From positions 27,386,001 to 27,450,000 of the forward strand of contig NC_083380.1 in the NCBI RefSeq assembly GCF_031755915.1: a stretch of DNA of 64,000 nt, read 5' to 3'. Made by a program: the position numbers and the translations under genes. Origin of the DNA: Ziziphus jujuba. Taxonomy: Eukaryota; Streptophyta; Magnoliopsida; Rosales; Rhamnaceae. Below are positions 60,934 through 64,000 of this stretch, in pieces; position 1 is the stretch's first letter; the number at the start of each line of letters is the position of its first letter. Below the pieces are notes generated by a model, which was given only the letters and a program-made list of their open reading frames with translations, made no database searches and was not told the origin of the DNA.

Positions 60934-61417
60934 AGTGTTCGGTAGCTAGGGTCACTCATTGAGATGATTAGCATCTCACGCTTTTAAGTTCCATTCCCTT
61001 AGGTGCAAGGGGTGATAGACGTTCTTCCGGGGCGAACCAGTTCTCCGCTGCTATCGTGTTTCGAGAAGTACTCTTGTACTCATTCCTTTCAGTTGTATTA
61101 TTTCTTTCATCTTTGTTGTATTTCTGTTGAATAGAACTCATAAAGCTCTGTATACTATTTGGACACTTATGTTTTATTTATGCACTGGTTTACCGTTATT
61201 GTTGTGAAGTGCTGTAAATTTGTGGAAACAATCTGTAGTTTTGCGTGAGGAATAAGGGGGTGATTATAGAAGTGTGTTTTCAGTGCAGGTAATTTTTGGT
61301 AAGTCCTACCCTTAGGGGAGGTGCTGCTGGATTTTTCGTTGGAAGGTTCGGTGGTATTTCCCTGGGATCAGGGCTTGTCTAGGGTTCCGGGGAAGGAATT
61401 CTGGGCTGGTCCTGACA
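58492..61417 (+). repeat. Gypsy 5' LTR D (2926 bp)
   Basis: TGTAACACCCCGTCCCAAAT to TGGTCCTGACA. Contains a (GA)n run (about 58993-59034), a GC-rich segment open in several frames on both strands, a splice-donor-like AAG|GTGAGT at 59909-59917, and a TTA/TAT microsatellite near 60891-60931 longer than in the other copies. Confidence 0.93.
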
Positions 61418-61419
61418 GT

Positions 61420-61431
61420 TGGTATTAGAGC
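61420..61431 (+). promoter_or_regulatory. Primer binding site of gypsy element D
   Basis: TGGTATTAGAGC two bases after the LTR; same one-base variant of the initiator-Met site as in element C. Confidence 0.85.
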
Positions 61432-61557
61432 ATAGGTTCTTGTAATCCTAAGGGACTGTGCATTGCTGTACAGCCCATCTGTAAATTCTTCCTTTTGTAA
61501 TCGTGCTTAAGTGTCCCTGTTTCTAAACTCTTGTTTGTTTCCTCAGAATTTGCTACG

Positions 61558-62697
61558 ATGAGTAGGCGGGACACACATAGAACTCGGGAACACTCGGTTG
61601 AGAGTTCAGGGAGTAGATCGAGCCTTAGAAATCTGGTCTCTCAACTAACTAGAGCCTTAGGAGGTTCAATCTTTAGTAATCGATCCGTGGATCAGGCTCG
61701 ACGTTTAAGAGCCGTGAATTTCGATGGAAGCCAAGGCCCAGCTGCAGCCATGAATTGGCTATCCAACATGGAGAAAATCTTGGAAGAGGGGATGCAGTGC
61801 CCCGACGAGGATATGATGAGGATTTCTGGTTTCATGTTAGAAGGAGACGCCCGAAAATGGTGGCAAATAGAAAAGACTCGCAGAAGGCATACGTGGGATC
61901 AGTTTAAGGTTGCCTTCTCTACTGAGTATTGTCCTCCTGCCTACCATGAGGCAAGAAGGAGAGAGTTCGAGGAACTGCGACAGGGGAACATGACAGTGTC
62001 CGAGTACGAGAGAAAATTCCGAAAACTATCAAAATTCTGCGTGCACATGATTCCCGACGATCATGCAAAGAAGGTGAGGTTCATAGACGGCTTGAACGAG
62101 AATATAGCCTTCACCCTTTCTGGATCAGTACATCCCATTTATCAGTCCGCCAGGGATGCAGCGCTCGAGCTAGAGAGACAGGCGGACATGCGCAGACCCT
62201 CGAGGCACAGATCATTCAAAGGTTCATATAGTGAGGTACCTCGACAGGGGGCAGCTAAGAAAAGCCATAGTTCAGGCTTAGATAATGATGGGTTAAGCCC
62301 ACGAGGCAGATTTCAGAGGAGAGGCAGTTATCGTATGCCACAGTCAACTCGCCATTCGATCAGTGGGGATACAAGCTCGTATCAGCAGTCACACTTTGGT
62401 TCTCCGAGGATTTGTCCAATTTGTAGGAGGAAGCATTCTGGGCCGTGTTAGATGGATGGATTATGCTTTCAGTGTGGGCAGCCAGGCCATATCAAGAGGG
62501 AGTGCCCTTATGGTAATGGCAGTGTGCTAGGAGCAGGTCGACGAGCACAGCATACTGGTGTATTTCCAGGTCAGAGTTCCCAGGGGAGTCAGGCAGTAGG
62601 AGCTTCTTCGGGATCAGCCCAACCGTCTGCAGGATCGAGTCGAGGCAGAGGAAGGAAACCCCAGCAGGCAGGTCAAGGTCGGGTGTTTGCCATGACG
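61558..62697 (+). pseudogene. Ty3/gypsy gag of element D (one nonsense codon)
   Basis: The ATG at 61558 opens SRRDTHRTREHSVESSGSR, placing the start 11 bases after a TTTCCTCAG. The gag core (KWWQIEKTRRRHTWDQFK, GNMTVSEYERKF, KKVRFIDGLNENIAF) is followed by a basic, Ser-rich linker. A TAG at 62449-62451 stops the frame where element C has CAG. In the same frame the zinc knuckle CFQCGQPGHIKRECP and a Gly/Ser/Gln-rich linker continue to a second stop, TAG at 62698-62700. Its closest relative in the window is the gag at 22516-23546. Confidence 0.9.
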
Positions 62698-64000
62698 TAG
62701 CAGGAAGCCAGGACTACGCCTGACGTTGTTACAGGTACTTTGAATATTTTTGGTAATGACGCACGTGTGCTTATAGACCCGGGAGCAACACATTCGTTTA
62801 TCTCGAGAGAATTTGTCGTTCGGGTCGGTATGACCCCTACTCCTTTAGAATGTCTGCTAGAAATAGCCACTCCTGCAGGAGAATCCTTGTGGCCTAGCCA
62901 GTTAATCAAGGAATGTTTCTTCTGCATCGAAGATCAAGTGATGGAAGCAGACTTGATCCTGTTGGATCTATTCGGACCTGATGTAATCTTGGGCATGGAT
63001 TGGTTGGCAAGGAACCATGCATCTGTAGATTGTTTTAGCAAAGAAGTTACATTCAGGAAGCCAGGGTTGCCAGAAGTGGTATTCCATGGGGGAGTTGGAA
63101 GGCCTTTGCCGAGGTTGATATCTACCCTTACCGCCAAGAAGCTACTGAATAAAGGGTGCCAAGGGTATTTGGCTCATGTGATAGATACCCAAGTAAGTGG
63201 GGTCAGGTTGGAAGACATGCCCGTTGTGTGGGATTTTTCGGATGTGTTTCCTGAGGAGTTACCAGGATTGCCTCCGGAAAGAGAAGTTGACTTTCCCATT
63301 GAATTAATTCCGGGTACTGTGCCTATTTCTCTACCACCGTATCGGATGGCGCCAGCGGAGCTAAGGGAGCTAAAGGTCCAATTGCAAGATTTGGTAGATA
63401 AGGGGTTTATTAGACCAAGCATATCACCGTGGGGAGCTCCAGTTTTGTTTGTGAAGAAGAAGGATGTTAGTCTAAGACTGTGCATCGACTACCGACAACT
63501 TAATAAGGTCACCATCCCTAATCGCTATCCGTTGCCAAGGATAGATGATCTCTTTGACCAACTCCAGGGTGCCAAAGTGTTCTCCAAGATCGACTTGAGG
63601 TCTGGATACCATCAGTTAAGGATCCGAGAGTCGGACATTCCTAAGACTGCCTTTAGGACGAGGAGCCAAGAAGAGCACATGAGGCATTTAAGAGAGTGCT
63701 CCAAACTCTAAGGCAGCATCAGCTATATGCTTAGTTCAACAAATGTGAATTCTGGTTGAATCGAGTGGGTTTTCTCGGACATATCGTGTCAGCCGAAGGC
63801 ATTTATGTGGACCCCGATAAGGTGAAGGCAGTGTTGAGTTGGGAGCGCCCTACCACTGTGAGGGAAGTACGAAGTTTTCTTGGATTAGCGGGATACTACC
63901 ATCGTTTTATAGAAGGGTTTTCAAAAATTGCTAGACCGCTTCATAATTTAACCCGAAAGAATGTTGAATTTAGTTGGACGGACAGGTGTGAACAGAGTTT
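62698..64000 (+). pseudogene. Ty3/gypsy pol of element D: protease and broken reverse transcriptase
   Basis: Same frame as gag after the TAG at 62698. Protease: [14 protein letters not shown] (active Asp near 62776) and ILGMDWL. Reverse transcriptase: [60 protein letters not shown] and [13 protein letters not shown], ending at KTAFRTR. The next residues are [11 protein letters not shown], which normally follow the catalytic (Y/F)xDD box: the segment with that box is deleted in frame at about 63663. A frameshift near 63690 and a TAG at 63732-63734 follow. The connection and RNase H start ([19 protein letters not shown]) then run to the window edge. Confidence 0.9.

Larger units (their letters stand above)
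58492..64000 (+). mobile_element. Ty3/gypsy retrotransposon D (5' LTR to reverse transcriptase, cut by window end)
   Basis: Complete 5' LTR, primer binding site, gag, protease and part of reverse transcriptase in the canonical gypsy order. Gag and the first part of pol share one frame, as in Tekay/Del-like chromoviruses, but the integrase and any chromodomain lie outside. It carries stop codons, a deletion and a frameshift, so it is not autonomous. It belongs to the same family as copies A, B and C. Confidence 0.92.

Overview
This is nuclear DNA of a flowering plant, most likely a eudicot. The evidence is LTR retrotransposons primed by initiator-Met tRNA, a Mutator-like element (MULE) with mudrA and Ulp1-type genes, a tau-class glutathione transferase with its single intron, GT-AG introns, and long AT-rich spacers full of (TA)n and (GA)n. 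No bacterial features are present. The species cannot be named from sequence alone. Most of the 64 kb is transposons in several states of decay. The only plausible host coding sequence with an open frame is a short J-domain protein at 30396-30782.

Layout: 1-5.6 kb is very AT-rich and holds a large element with long inverted ends (about 300-4515), then a small gene-like 5' end. A decayed tau-class GST with two exons follows (6.1-7.4 kb), then an RNase H-like LINE remnant. 8404-12053 is a very young non-autonomous LTR retrotransposon with two apparently identical 967-bp LTRs and no coding capacity. 13.15-26.47 kb is one 5'-truncated Ty1/copia element split twice: by a solo Ty3/gypsy LTR (14229-17156), and by a nested pair of elements of the same gypsy family (18569-25299). 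The copia reading frame resumes across both insertions. 26.5-29.8 kb shows little. 29.85-30.8 kb is the J-domain gene with a repeat-rich promoter.

31-35.4 kb is AT-rich and includes an inverted copy of part of the first element, with a hairpin MITE inside it. 35.39-42.42 kb repeats 1-6.41 kb in direct orientation, including the GST first exon, which is independently broken. 44.7-54.2 kb is a MULE with a ten-exon DUF1985/Ulp1-like gene on + and mudrA on -, tail to tail. Between them lies an array of about 255-bp repeats that switches orientation in the middle and carries the perfect palindrome TCGGTAATTACCGA many times. 55.9-58.2 kb holds exon fragments of two unrelated host genes on the - strand. 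58492 to the end is another copy of the gypsy family, with its complete 5' LTR, gag, protease and part of reverse transcriptase.

The window therefore records layered transposition: a copia insertion, gypsy insertions into it, gypsy into gypsy, later deletions, segmental duplication, and a very recent non-autonomous LTR insertion. I see no coordinated host pathway. The least explained structures are the palindrome-bearing head-to-head array inside the MULE, the long-inverted-repeat AT-rich element duplicated with a GST fragment, and the repeat-rich promoter of the truncated J-domain gene.
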